Shown in pieces: positions 44,143 to 51,994 of a stretch of DNA of 64,000 nt (position 1 is its first letter; the number at the start of each line of letters is the position of its first letter). The DNA comes from DASSUW01 sp963806395 (GTDB lineage Bacteria > Actinomycetota > Thermoleophilia > Solirubrobacterales > Solirubrobacteraceae). Both the position numbers and the translations under genes were made by a program. Below the pieces are notes generated by a model. It did no database searches. It was not told the origin of the DNA and saw nothing but the letters and a program-made list of their open reading frames with translations. Location of the stretch: positions 62,001 through 126,000 of the forward strand of contig CAWDYI010000021.1 of assembly GCA_963806395.1 (NCBI GenBank), given 5' to 3'.

Positions 44143-45030
44143 ATGCGACGTCGGCTCACACCGGTCGACCGGGTCGGGGTGGACGAGCGCGCCGCCGTGC
44201 TCGGGAAGCGTTCGATCAAGGCCGAGTCCCAGCAGGCCGCGATCCGCCTCGCCGTCTCGCTGGTCGACCTCACGACGCTCGAGGGCCAGGACACCCCGGG
44301 CAAGGTCGCGCAGCTCGCGGCCAAGGCCGTGTGCCCGGCGCCCACGCATCCCGAGATGCCGTCGTGCGCAGCGGTCTGCGTGTACCCGTCGCGCGTGGCC
44401 GACGCCCGCCGCGCCCTCGAGGGCACCGGCGTGGCCGTCGCCTCGGTCGCGACCGGGTTCCCCTCCGGGCTGACCTCGATGGAGCTCAAGCTCGAGGAGA
44501 CGCGCGAGGCGGTGGCCGCCGGCGCCGAGGAGATCGACATGGTGATCGCGCGCGACGCGTACCTCTCCGGCGACGACGTGCGCGTGGTCTCGGAGGTCGA
44601 GCAGGTCAAGGAGGCGTGCGGGCCCGCGCACCTGAAGGTGATCGTCGAGGTCGACGAGCTGGGCGGCTACGACCACATCCGGCACGCCACGCAGCTGTCG
44701 ATGGAGGGCGGCGCCGACTTCGTCAAGACCTCCACCGGCAAGGTCGGCAAGGGGGCGACGCCGAGCGCCACGCTGGTGATGCTCGAGACGGTCCGCGACT
44801 ACGTCAACCGCACCGGCCGCGTGGTCGGCTTCAAGGCGGCCGGCGGCGTGCGCACGAGCAAGCAGGCGATCCACCAGCTCGTGCTGGTGAACGAGACGCT
44901 CGGCGGGGAGTGGCTCACGCCCGACCGGTTCCGGATCGGCGCGTCGTCGGTGCTGAACGATCTGCTGATGCAGTACGAGCACGGAGAGTCCGGCCGCTAC
45001 CAGCGGCCCGAGGACTTCTCGAAGGAGTAG
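44143..45030 (+). CDS. deoC: Deoxyribose-phosphate aldolase
   Basis: A 295-residue class I aldolase that cleaves 2-deoxyribose-5-phosphate to glyceraldehyde-3-phosphate and acetaldehyde. The Schiff-base lysine is K195 in FVKTSTGK, and the second conserved lysine sits in GFKAAGGVRT. EIDMVIARDAYLSGD and KVIVEVDELG complete the barrel. It is about 40-70 residues longer than the short bacterial form, close to the E. coli type. Five bases separate it from the aldehyde dehydrogenase start, which may handle the acetaldehyde produced. Confidence 0.92.
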   Translation: MRRRLTPVDRVGVDERAAVLGKRSIKAESQQAAIRLAVSLVDLTTLEGQDTPGKVAQLAAKAVCPAPTHPEMPSCAAVCVYPSRVADARRALEGTGVAVASVATGFPSGLTSMELKLEETREAVAAGAEEIDMVIARDAYLSGDDVRVVSEVEQVKEACGPAHLKVIVEVDELGGYDHIRHATQLSMEGGADFVKTSTGKVGKGATPSATLVMLETVRDYVNRTGRVVGFKAAGGVRTSKQAIHQLVLVNETLGGEWLTPDRFRIGASSVLNDLLMQYEHGESGRYQRPEDFSKE

Positions 45031-45035
45031 AGAGG

Positions 45036-46496
45036 ATGGCCGCCACCACCCCGCGCACCGCCCTGGCCTGGGAGTACTCGCCCGCGCCGGAGGCGACGGA
45101 CCACATCCGGCTCCGGGACCGCTACGAGCTGTTCGTGGACGGCGCCTGGCGGCCGCCGGAGAGCGGGGTGTATGAGGCGACGATCAACCCGGCGACCGAG
45201 GAGCCACTGGCCGAGGTGGCGCAGGCCGGCAACGCGGACGTCGACGCCGCGGTGGCGGCCGCACGCGCGGCGCTGCCGCGCTGGCAGAAGCTACCCGCGC
45301 TCGAGCGCGGCAAGTACGTGTTCCGGATCGCCCGCCTGATCCAGGAGCGCGCCCGCGAGCTGGCGATCGTCGAGTCGCTCGACGGCGGCAAGCCGATCCG
45401 CGAGTCGCGCGACGTCGACATCCCGCTCGCCGCCGCGCACTTCTTCTACTACGCCGGCTGGGCCGACAAGCTCGCGTACGGCCTCGCCGGCCGCGCCGCC
45501 GAGCCGATGGGCGTCGTCGGCCAGATCGTGCCGTGGAACTTCCCGCTGCTGATGGCGGCGTGGAAGCTCGCCCCCGCGCTCGCGTGCGGCAACACCGCGG
45601 TGCTCAAGCCGGCCGAGACCACGCCGCTGACCGCGTTGCTGCTTGCCGAGATCATGCAGGAGGCCGAGCTGCCCGCCGGCGTGGTGAACATCCTGCCGGG
45701 CGACGGCTTGACCGGCGCCGCACTCGTCCGCCACCCGGACATCGACAAGATCGCGTTCACCGGCTCGACCGGCGTCGGCAAGGACATCCAGGCCGCGACC
45801 GCCGGTCGCGACATCGGCCTCACGCTCGAGCTCGGCGGCAAGTCCGCCAACATCGTGTTCGACGACGCCGCGATCGACCAGGCGGTCGAGGGCATCGTCA
45901 ACGGCATCTTCTTCAACCAGGGCCACGTCTGCTGCGCGGGCTCGCGGCTGCTGCTCCAGGAGAGCGTCGCCGAAGAGGTGATCGAGAAGCTGTGGCAGCG
46001 GATGGGCCGGCTGCGCGTCGGCGATCCGCTCGACAAGAACACCGACGTCGGCGCGATCAACTCGGCCGCTCAGCTGCAGCGGATCGAGGCGCTCGTCGAC
46101 GCCGGCGAGCGCGAGGGAGCGACGCGCCGCACGGTCGCCTGCACGCTGCCCGAGCGCGGTTACTGGTTCCCGCCGACGCTGTTCACCGACGTCGCCCCCG
46201 CATACCGGATCGCGGTCGACGAGATCTTCGGCCCGGTCGTGTCGGTGCTCACGTTCCGCACGCAGGCGGAGGCCGTCGAGAAGGCGAACGCGAGCGCCTA
46301 CGGGCTCGCCGCCGGCGTGTGGACCGACAAGGGCTCGCGCGCGCTGGCCGTCGCCCGCGCCCTGAAGGCCGGCGTCGTGTGGCAGAACACGTACAACCAG
46401 TTCGACCCGACGTCGCCGTTCGGCGGCTACAAGGAGAGCGGCTTCGGCCGCGAGGGCGGCTCCGCCGGCCTGCGACCGTACGTGCGGATCCGATGA
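45036..46496 (+). CDS. NAD(P)-dependent aldehyde dehydrogenase
   Basis: A 486-residue aldehyde dehydrogenase. QIVPWNFPLLMAAWKLAPAL, LKPAETTPLTALLLAE, FTGSTGVGKDIQ, LELGGKSANIVFDD (general base Glu) and NQGHVCCAGSR (catalytic C299) are all intact, as is VFGPV-like DEIFGPVVSVLTF and FGGYKESGFGREGG at the end. The ATG at 45036 follows GAGAGG by a few bases. Located directly after deoC, it likely oxidises acetaldehyde or another short aldehyde. It overlaps the next, degenerate paralogue by ATGA. Confidence 0.92.
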   Translation: MAATTPRTALAWEYSPAPEATDHIRLRDRYELFVDGAWRPPESGVYEATINPATEEPLAEVAQAGNADVDAAVAAARAALPRWQKLPALERGKYVFRIARLIQERARELAIVESLDGGKPIRESRDVDIPLAAAHFFYYAGWADKLAYGLAGRAAEPMGVVGQIVPWNFPLLMAAWKLAPALACGNTAVLKPAETTPLTALLLAEIMQEAELPAGVVNILPGDGLTGAALVRHPDIDKIAFTGSTGVGKDIQAATAGRDIGLTLELGGKSANIVFDDAAIDQAVEGIVNGIFFNQGHVCCAGSRLLLQESVAEEVIEKLWQRMGRLRVGDPLDKNTDVGAINSAAQLQRIEALVDAGEREGATRRTVACTLPERGYWFPPTLFTDVAPAYRIAVDEIFGPVVSVLTFRTQAEAVEKANASAYGLAAGVWTDKGSRALAVARALKAGVVWQNTYNQFDPTSPFGGYKESGFGREGGSAGLRPYVRIR

Positions 46497-47350
46497 CGTC
46501 CCGGCTGCCGGTCGCCAAGACCTACAAGCTCTACGTCGGAGGAGCGTTCGTGCGCAGCGAGTCCGGCCGCCACCTGACCGTCTCCGACCACGACGGCAAC
46601 CGCGTCGCCAACGCCCCGCGCGGCACGCGCAAGGACGTGCGCGACGCCGTTCGCGCCGCCCGCGGCGCGCTGGCCGGCTGGCAGGGCCGCACCGCGTTCA
46701 ACCGCGGCCAGATCCTGTACCGGTTCGCCGAGGCGCTGGAGTCGCGCGTCGACGAGCTGTCGAGCGAGACCGCGCGCCTGCGTGGGATCGAGCCCGCGGC
46801 CGCGCGCGCCGAGATCGAGGCCGCCGTCGACCACGCCGTCCACTACGCGGGCTGGACCGACAAGCTGCACGCGGTGCTCGGCACCGTCAACCCGGTCGCG
46901 GCGCCGCACTTCAACTTCACGTTCCCCGAGCCGACCGGCGTCGTCGCCGTGATCGCGCCCGACGAGCCGGACGTGCTCGGTCTCGTCGCCGAGATCCTGC
47001 CGCCGCTCGCCGCCGGGAACGTGGTCGTGGCGATCACCTCCGAGCGCTGGCCGCTGCTCGCGCTGCACGTCGGCGAGGTGCTCGGCGTGGCCGACGTCCC
47101 CGCCGGCGTCGTCAACCTGATCTCCGGGCTGCGCTCGGAGCTGGTCAAGCCGCTCGCCGGCCACCGCGACGTCGACGCGATCGTCGACACCACCGGTGAC
47201 CCAGAGGTGACGCGGCTGGCCGCCGACAGCGTCACGCGCGTGGCACACCGCCACGACGCCGACTACCTCGACATCGCCGGCCTCGACAGCCTGTCGCGGA
47301 TCGAGCCGTTCGTCGAGCTCAAGACCGCCTGGCACCCGGTGGGTACCTGA
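46493..47350 (+). CDS. Short aldehyde dehydrogenase-like protein without catalytic cysteine
   Basis: A 285-residue protein resembling only the N-terminal, NAD-binding part of aldehyde dehydrogenases (KLYVGGAFVRSESGRHLTV, GRTAFNRGQILYRFAEAL, PTGVVAVIAPDEPDVLGLVA, PPLAAGNVVVAI, DVPAGVVNLISG). The cofactor loop FTGST is replaced by VDTTGDPE, the catalytic domain is truncated, and there is no cysteine in the whole protein. Reading frame and codon use are intact, so it is not simple decay. It probably acts as a structural or regulatory partner of the active enzyme with which it is coupled (ATGA overlap). Confidence 0.85.
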   Translation: MTSRLPVAKTYKLYVGGAFVRSESGRHLTVSDHDGNRVANAPRGTRKDVRDAVRAARGALAGWQGRTAFNRGQILYRFAEALESRVDELSSETARLRGIEPAAARAEIEAAVDHAVHYAGWTDKLHAVLGTVNPVAAPHFNFTFPEPTGVVAVIAPDEPDVLGLVAEILPPLAAGNVVVAITSERWPLLALHVGEVLGVADVPAGVVNLISGLRSELVKPLAGHRDVDAIVDTTGDPEVTRLAADSVTRVAHRHDADYLDIAGLDSLSRIEPFVELKTAWHPVGT

Positions 47351-47362
47351 CCGGTTGACAGG

Positions 47363-47368
47363 TAGGCT
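47363..47368 (+). promoter_or_regulatory. -10-like TAGGCT before the PhoD-like gene
   Basis: TAGGCT ends eight bases before the ATG at 47377. TTGACA lies just upstream (47355-47360) but only two bases away, too close to be its -35 element. Confidence 0.4.
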
Positions 47369-47376
47369 GGCGGCCG

Positions 47377-49008
47377 ATGCTCTCACGCCGCCAGTTCATG
47401 GTCCGCAGCGGTTCCGTCGGAGCCGCCCTCGTCATCGCCCCGCAGACCGCGCTGGAGTCGCTCGCAGCGCCACGCGGAGCCGCCGCGCGTCTGTTGCGCG
47501 GCGGGAGGTTCGCCCAGGGTGTGCTGTCCGGCGACCCGACACCCCACGGGATCACGCTGCTGACGCTGCTCGACGACGTGGAAGGCGCCGGCCGGGTGCA
47601 GTTGGAGGTCGCTCGCGACCGCGACTTCCGGCACGTGGTCGCCCGCAAGACGATCGCCACGAGCGGACAGCGGAATCACTCGGTGAAGGCGCGCGTCGAC
47701 CGCCTCGCGCCGCACGAGCGGTACTTCTACCGCTTCGAGACGCGCGACAAGCAGAGCCCCGTCGGCCGCTTCCAGACCGCGCTGCCCGCCGACTCCAGGC
47801 AGCCGGTCAAGTTCGCGTTCTTCTCGTGTGCGGACTACACGCACGGCTACTACAACGGCTACGACGTCATGCGGCGTGACGACATCGACTTCGTCGTGTG
47901 CCTGGGCGACTACGTCTACGGAGAGGCGTATCACTCCGTGACGGGCGGCACCGGCGTGCGCGACGACCCGATCGGCGAGCCGAACCCGCAGCGCACCAAC
48001 TACGTGCGCGAGGCGCTCACGTTGTCGGACTACCGCGCCAAGTACGCGCTCTACCGCTCCGACAAGACACTTCGGAATCTCCATGCCCGCTACCCGATGG
48101 TCACGATCTGGGACGACCACGAAGTGCAGGACAACTACGCAGGCGGGGACGCCGACGGCGGCCTGGATCCCACGCTGCGCTACTCGCAGGCGCGCAAGGG
48201 GGCGGGCTACAAGGCGTTCTTCGAGTCGATGCCGTTCTACGGCGGCCCAACCAAGCAGGTCTACCGGTCTCTGCGCCATGGCAGCAACGTCGACCTGATC
48301 CTGCTCGACCAGCGCCAGTATCGCGCCGACCAGCCGTGCGGAGATGCCGTCTCCGCGCCGTGCGCGGACCACAACCAGCCACGGACGTTCCTCGGGCGCA
48401 AGCAGATGAACTGGGTCAAGCGCCGACTCAGCGGGTCGAAGGCGACCTGGAAGGTGATCGGCTCCCAGACGATGATGATGCCCGCGAAGGTGACCGGCGG
48501 CGCCTACTACGGCTTCGACAACTGGCAGGGCTACCCGCAGGAGCGCGAGGAGCTGCTGGAGCACATCCGGTCGGCAGGCATCGACGACGTCGTGTTCATC
48601 ACCGGCGACATCCACCTGTTCCTGGCAGGCGACGTGCGCACGAGACTCGGCGAAGGCGAGAGCGTCGCGGTCGAGTTCGTCGGCGGATCGATCACGTCGC
48701 AGAACTTCGGCGAGACCGACATCGACGCCGGCGGCGGCATCATCATCCCGGGCAACGACGCGAACCCGAACACGAGTCCGGCGGTCATCGACGCGCTCCG
48801 CGCGTTCAACCCGTGGATCGATCAGGCCGATTTCGACCATCACGGCTATGCGCTGGTGGAGGCATCCCGGAGCGGGTTCGAGTGCACGCTGAAGCGCGTC
48901 GAGACGATCAAGCAGCGCTCGCGCAGGATGCTGACGTCGAACGGCTTCCAGTACCGCCTGGCGCGCGGGCAGAAGTCGATCAAGGGCGTCAACGGCCCAC
49001 CGGCGTGA
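47377..49008 (+). CDS. phoD: PhoD-like alkaline phosphatase/phosphodiesterase, Tat-exported
   Basis: A 543-residue metallophosphatase. LSRRQFMVRSGSVGAALVI is a twin-arginine signal. FASGVLSGDPTP-like FAQGVLSGDPTPHG, FFSCADYTHGYYNGYD, CLGDYVYGEAYH, TIWDDHEVQDNYAGGD and VFITGDIHLFLAGD supply the Fe/Ca-binding residues of the PhoD family. It would release phosphate from phosphoesters or teichoic acids outside the cell. The stop overlaps the small downstream gene as GTGA. No PHO box was recognised upstream. Confidence 0.9.
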   Translation: MLSRRQFMVRSGSVGAALVIAPQTALESLAAPRGAAARLLRGGRFAQGVLSGDPTPHGITLLTLLDDVEGAGRVQLEVARDRDFRHVVARKTIATSGQRNHSVKARVDRLAPHERYFYRFETRDKQSPVGRFQTALPADSRQPVKFAFFSCADYTHGYYNGYDVMRRDDIDFVVCLGDYVYGEAYHSVTGGTGVRDDPIGEPNPQRTNYVREALTLSDYRAKYALYRSDKTLRNLHARYPMVTIWDDHEVQDNYAGGDADGGLDPTLRYSQARKGAGYKAFFESMPFYGGPTKQVYRSLRHGSNVDLILLDQRQYRADQPCGDAVSAPCADHNQPRTFLGRKQMNWVKRRLSGSKATWKVIGSQTMMMPAKVTGGAYYGFDNWQGYPQEREELLEHIRSAGIDDVVFITGDIHLFLAGDVRTRLGEGESVAVEFVGGSITSQNFGETDIDAGGGIIIPGNDANPNTSPAVIDALRAFNPWIDQADFDHHGYALVEASRSGFECTLKRVETIKQRSRRMLTSNGFQYRLARGQKSIKGVNGPPA

Positions 49009-49199
49009 ACCGTCGTCCGCAGCTGGAATTGCGCGGGTCGACCGCGACGCCCGAGGAGGCCGCTGCCGTGATGGCGGCGGTCGAGCAGTTCCTGCGCGAC
49101 ACGACACCCCCAGCAGCCCCGGAGGGCGCGCAGGTGAGCCCCTGGGTGCGCGCGGCGCGCCGCGAAGGCGTCGACCGCGAGCCCGTTCGGGCGCCCTAA
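49005..49199 (+). CDS. Small protein resembling acyl-CoA carboxylase epsilon subunit
   Basis: A 64-residue protein starting at GTG, coupled to the phosphatase gene by GTGA. It reads LELRGSTATPEEAAAVMAAV, a disordered Pro/Thr/Ala middle, and PWVRAARREGVDREP, the layout of the actinobacterial ACC epsilon family (a short alpha helix plus a Trp-containing tail). Epsilon subunits stabilise acyl-CoA carboxylase holoenzymes. The residues after REP are encoded by the first unit of a tandem repeat, which also supplies the stop codon. Assignment is tentative because the family is short and weakly conserved. Confidence 0.5.
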   Translation: MNRRPQLELRGSTATPEEAAAVMAAVEQFLRDTTPPAAPEGAQVSPWVRAARREGVDREPVRAP

Positions 49200-49243
49200 C
49201 AGGGGTCTGACCCCCGTTCGGGCGCCCTAACAGGGGTCAGACC
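49182..49243. repeat. Two tandem 31-bp units of the GTTAGGG/GGGGTCTGACCCC repeat
   Basis: Units 49182-49212 and 49213-49243 are identical except for CTG versus CAG in the centre of the last palindrome. Each holds CCCGTTCGGG, GCCCTAAC and AGGGGTC(T/A)GACC, the same modules as the repeat at 8828-8871. The first unit overlaps the 3' end and stop codon of the epsilon-like gene. Confidence 0.7.
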
Positions 49244-49260
49244 CCGCGCATAACATCTTC

Positions 49261-49293
49261 AAATAACCGGATCCCGATGGGGATTTGGTATTT
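49261..49293. promoter_or_regulatory. AT-rich inverted repeat before sulfite reductase, candidate operator
   Basis: An imperfect inverted repeat: AAATAACCGGATCCC (49261-49275), GAT, then GGGGATTTGGTATTT (49279-49293). It is by far the most AT-rich short stretch in this GC-rich region and ends seven bases before the ATG at 49301. Its form suits an Rrf2-like or other dimeric repressor controlling sulfate assimilation; the protein is unknown. Confidence 0.5.
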
Positions 49294-49300
49294 TTGCGGG

Positions 49301-51118
49301 ATGGAGCCATCGACCACGACCGGGCGGGGCAAGCAGGGCTCGCTCGAGAACCCGGAAGTCCGCGAGGACGTCCCCGGCCACGTCATCCCGATCCTCCAGC
49401 GCGAGTTCGACGACTTCGACAACGAGGCGGAGAAGTACCTCGCCGGCGATACAGCGGAGAACGAGTTCATCGGCTTCCGGCTCAAGCAGGGGGTCTACGG
49501 CCAGCGCCAGCCCGACGTCCAGATGATCCGGGTGAAGCTGCCGTTCGGCGGCATCACGCCCGAGCAGATGGAGACGTTCGCGGACGTGGTCGAGAAGTGG
49601 GCCCCGCTGAACAAGGGCCACATCACGACCCGCCAGAACATCCAGATCCATCATGTTCCGCTGCGTGACGCGGCAGCCCTGATCCGCGAGATCTCGGACG
49701 CAGGGCTCTCCAGCCGCGAGGGCTGTGGCAACACCGTCCGCAACGTCACCGCCGACCCGTGGGCCGGCGTCTGCCACGACGAGACCTTCGATCCGACGCC
49801 GTACGCGGGCGCCTACGTGCGCTACTTCGTGCGCCATCCGACGACGCAGCTGATGCCGCGCAAGGTGAAGACCGCCTTCACCGGGTCCGACTCCGACCGC
49901 GCGCTCACCGGCATCCACGACGTCGCGTTCATCGCCCGCGAGCGCGACGGCGTGAAGGGCTTCGAGATGCGGATCGGCGGCGGCACGTCGATCATGCCGC
50001 GGATCGCGCCCACGCTGATCGACTTCGTGCGCGCGGACGACGGCGAGTACCTCAAGTACACCGAGGCGGTCCTGCGCATCTTCGACCGCCAGGACTGGCT
50101 GCGCGTCAACCGCGCGCGCGCCCGGATCAAGGTGCTGGTCGACAAGATCGGCATCGAGGCGGTGCGCGAGCAGGTCGAGGAGGAGCTCCGCGGCGACTGG
50201 GTCGCCGAGCGCGACTTCGACCCGCAGCACCGGCTGTTCCTGTACGACGAGGAGAGCAACGCCCCGGGCCCGCCGCCGGCCCCCGGCTCGCCGAACGGCG
50301 ACGGCACCGAGTTCCTGCGCTTCCGGCTGGCGAACGTCGAGGCCCAGCGCCAGAAGGGCTTCTCGGCCGTGCAGGTGAAGGTGACCCGCGGCGACCTCGA
50401 CCCCGAGCAGATGCGTGGCCTCGCGGCGATCATGCGCGAGTACTCGGGCGGATACGCGCGCACCACCGTGCACCAGAACTTCCTTCTGCGGTGGGTCCGC
50501 GACGAGGCGGTCTACGACGTCTGGCGCCGGCTCACCGAGCTCGGCCTGGGCGATGCGGGCGCCGACCAGATCAACGACGTCGTCTCGTGCCCCGGGACCG
50601 ACTCCTGCAAGCTCGGCATCACCAGCTCGATGGGACTCAACCGCGCCGTGACCGAGCGGATCGAGGCGATGGGCATCACCGACCCGCTGACGCGCGGCAT
50701 CCACATCAAGATGTCCGGCTGCCCGAACGGCTGCAGCCAGCACCACATCGGCAACATCGGGTTCTACGGCGCGTCGATCAAGGTCGGCGAGAACACGATC
50801 CCGGCCTACGTGGCGCACATCGGCGGCAACTACGAAGGCGGCGAGGTGATCTACGGCACGCGCCTGAAGGTGCGCCTGCCCGCCAAGCGCGTGCCCGACG
50901 CGGTCGAGCGCTGGCTGCGCAAGTACGAGGCCGAGCGCGAGGACGGCGAGGTGTTCAACGCCTACGCCGTGCGCGTCGGCACGAAGGCGTTCGAGGACGA
51001 AGTGCGCGACCTCGCGATGCCGCTCGAGTTCAGCCTAGAGACGATGAACGACTTCATCGACTGGACCAAGAAGGTGCCGTTCGTGGTGGCGCGGGGCGAG
51101 GGGGAGTGCGCGGTCTGA
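49301..51118 (+). CDS. sir: Ferredoxin-dependent sulfite (or nitrite) reductase
   Basis: A 605-residue siroheme/4Fe-4S reductase with two ferrite-reductase half-domains. HITTRQNIQIHHVPL binds siroheme; the cluster cysteines are in VVSCPGTDSCKLG (C-x5-C) and MSGCPNGCSQHHIG (C-x3-C). It reduces sulfite to sulfide with six electrons from ferredoxin. Because cysD and cysN follow directly, sulfite is more likely than nitrite. The start ATG 49301 is chosen over 49277 because the latter lies inside the inverted repeat. The stop overlaps the next gene. CysH is not in the cluster. Confidence 0.88.
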   Translation: MEPSTTTGRGKQGSLENPEVREDVPGHVIPILQREFDDFDNEAEKYLAGDTAENEFIGFRLKQGVYGQRQPDVQMIRVKLPFGGITPEQMETFADVVEKWAPLNKGHITTRQNIQIHHVPLRDAAALIREISDAGLSSREGCGNTVRNVTADPWAGVCHDETFDPTPYAGAYVRYFVRHPTTQLMPRKVKTAFTGSDSDRALTGIHDVAFIARERDGVKGFEMRIGGGTSIMPRIAPTLIDFVRADDGEYLKYTEAVLRIFDRQDWLRVNRARARIKVLVDKIGIEAVREQVEEELRGDWVAERDFDPQHRLFLYDEESNAPGPPPAPGSPNGDGTEFLRFRLANVEAQRQKGFSAVQVKVTRGDLDPEQMRGLAAIMREYSGGYARTTVHQNFLLRWVRDEAVYDVWRRLTELGLGDAGADQINDVVSCPGTDSCKLGITSSMGLNRAVTERIEAMGITDPLTRGIHIKMSGCPNGCSQHHIGNIGFYGASIKVGENTIPAYVAHIGGNYEGGEVIYGTRLKVRLPAKRVPDAVERWLRKYEAEREDGEVFNAYAVRVGTKAFEDEVRDLAMPLEFSLETMNDFIDWTKKVPFVVARGEGECAV

Positions 51119-51992
51119 CGGATCACCTCGACCAGCTCGAGGCCGAGGCGATCCATGTCATCCGGGAGGTAGCAGCCGAGCTCTCCAGGCCGGTGCTGCT
51201 GTTCTCCGGGGGCAAGGACTCGATCGTCCTGCTGCACCTTGCCTCGCAAGGCGTTCCGGCCAGGCGCCGTGCCGTTCGGGGTCATGCACGTGGACACCGG
51301 CCACAACTTCCCCGAGGTGATCGCGTTCCGCGACCGCCTACGTCCCCGAGGTGCTGGTGGCGTCGGTCCAGCAGTCGATCGACCACGGTCGTGTCGTGGA
51401 CGACGGCCGTCCCGCAACGGCCTCCAGACGACGACGCTGCTCGACGCCATCTCCGAGCACGGTTTCGACGCGGCGTTCGGCGGCGCGCGCCGTGACGAGG
51501 AGCGTGCCCGCGCGAAAGAGCGCGTCTTCTCGTTCCGCGACGACTTCGGCCAATGGGACCCGCGCCGGCAGCGGCCCGAGCTGTGGGACATCTACAACGG
51601 CCGCGTGCGCAAGGGCGAGCACGTGCGCGTGTTCCCGCTCTCCAACTGGACCGAGCTCGACGTCTGGGAGTACATCCGCGTCGAGCGCCTCGAGCTGCCG
51701 CCGATCTACTTCGCGCACGAGCGCGAGGTGTTCGAGCGCGACGGGATGCTCTACGCCGCCTCCGAGTTCCTGGCCCCGGCAGGACGGCGAGGACGCGTTC
51801 GTGGAGTCGGTGCGGTACCGCACCGTCGGCGACATGACGTGCACGGGCGCAGTGCGCTCGCACGCTTCGACGCTGGACGATGTGGTGTCCGAGATCGCCG
51901 CCACGCGGATCACCGAGCGCGGCGAGACGCGCGCCGACGACCGCGTCAGCGAGGCCGCCATGGAGGACCGCAAGCGAGTGGGGTACTTCTAG
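51106..51992 (+). pseudogene. cysD: Sulfate adenylyltransferase small subunit, four apparent frameshifts
   Basis: The CysD sequence can be followed through three frames: DHLDQLEAEAIHVIREVAAE and LLFSGGKDSIVLLHLA (PP-loop), then KAFRPGAVPFGVMHVDTGHN, VPEVLVASVQQSIDHGRVV, LQTTTLLDAISEHGFDAAFG with RRDEERARAKERVFSFRD, and finally EDAFVESVRYRTVGDMTCTG to KRVGYF. Single-base indels near 51244 (extra T), 51337 (extra C), about 51411 (missing base) and 51774-51777 (extra C in CCCC) explain all four shifts. With CysN it makes adenosine phosphosulfate from ATP and sulfate. Start is GTG 51106 or CTG 51115 (CTGA overlap). Either sequence errors or a recently broken gene. Confidence 0.8.
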
Positions 51993-51994
51993 CC

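Noticed and set aside
40723..44982. A 1419-codon open frame on the minus strand, antisense to the metalloprotease and deoC.
   Set aside because: Composition is Arg/Ala/Val/Asp with no domain; a mirror frame of high-GC coding DNA. The opposite strand holds real domains.
47355..47368. TTGACA followed by TAGGCT as a classical -35/-10 pair.
   Set aside because: Only two bases separate them; a 17-base spacer would be needed, so TTGACA is not the matching -35.
48961..49260. Tandem repeats before sir, considered as a CRISPR array.
   Set aside because: Only two units directly adjacent, with no spacers and no cas genes.
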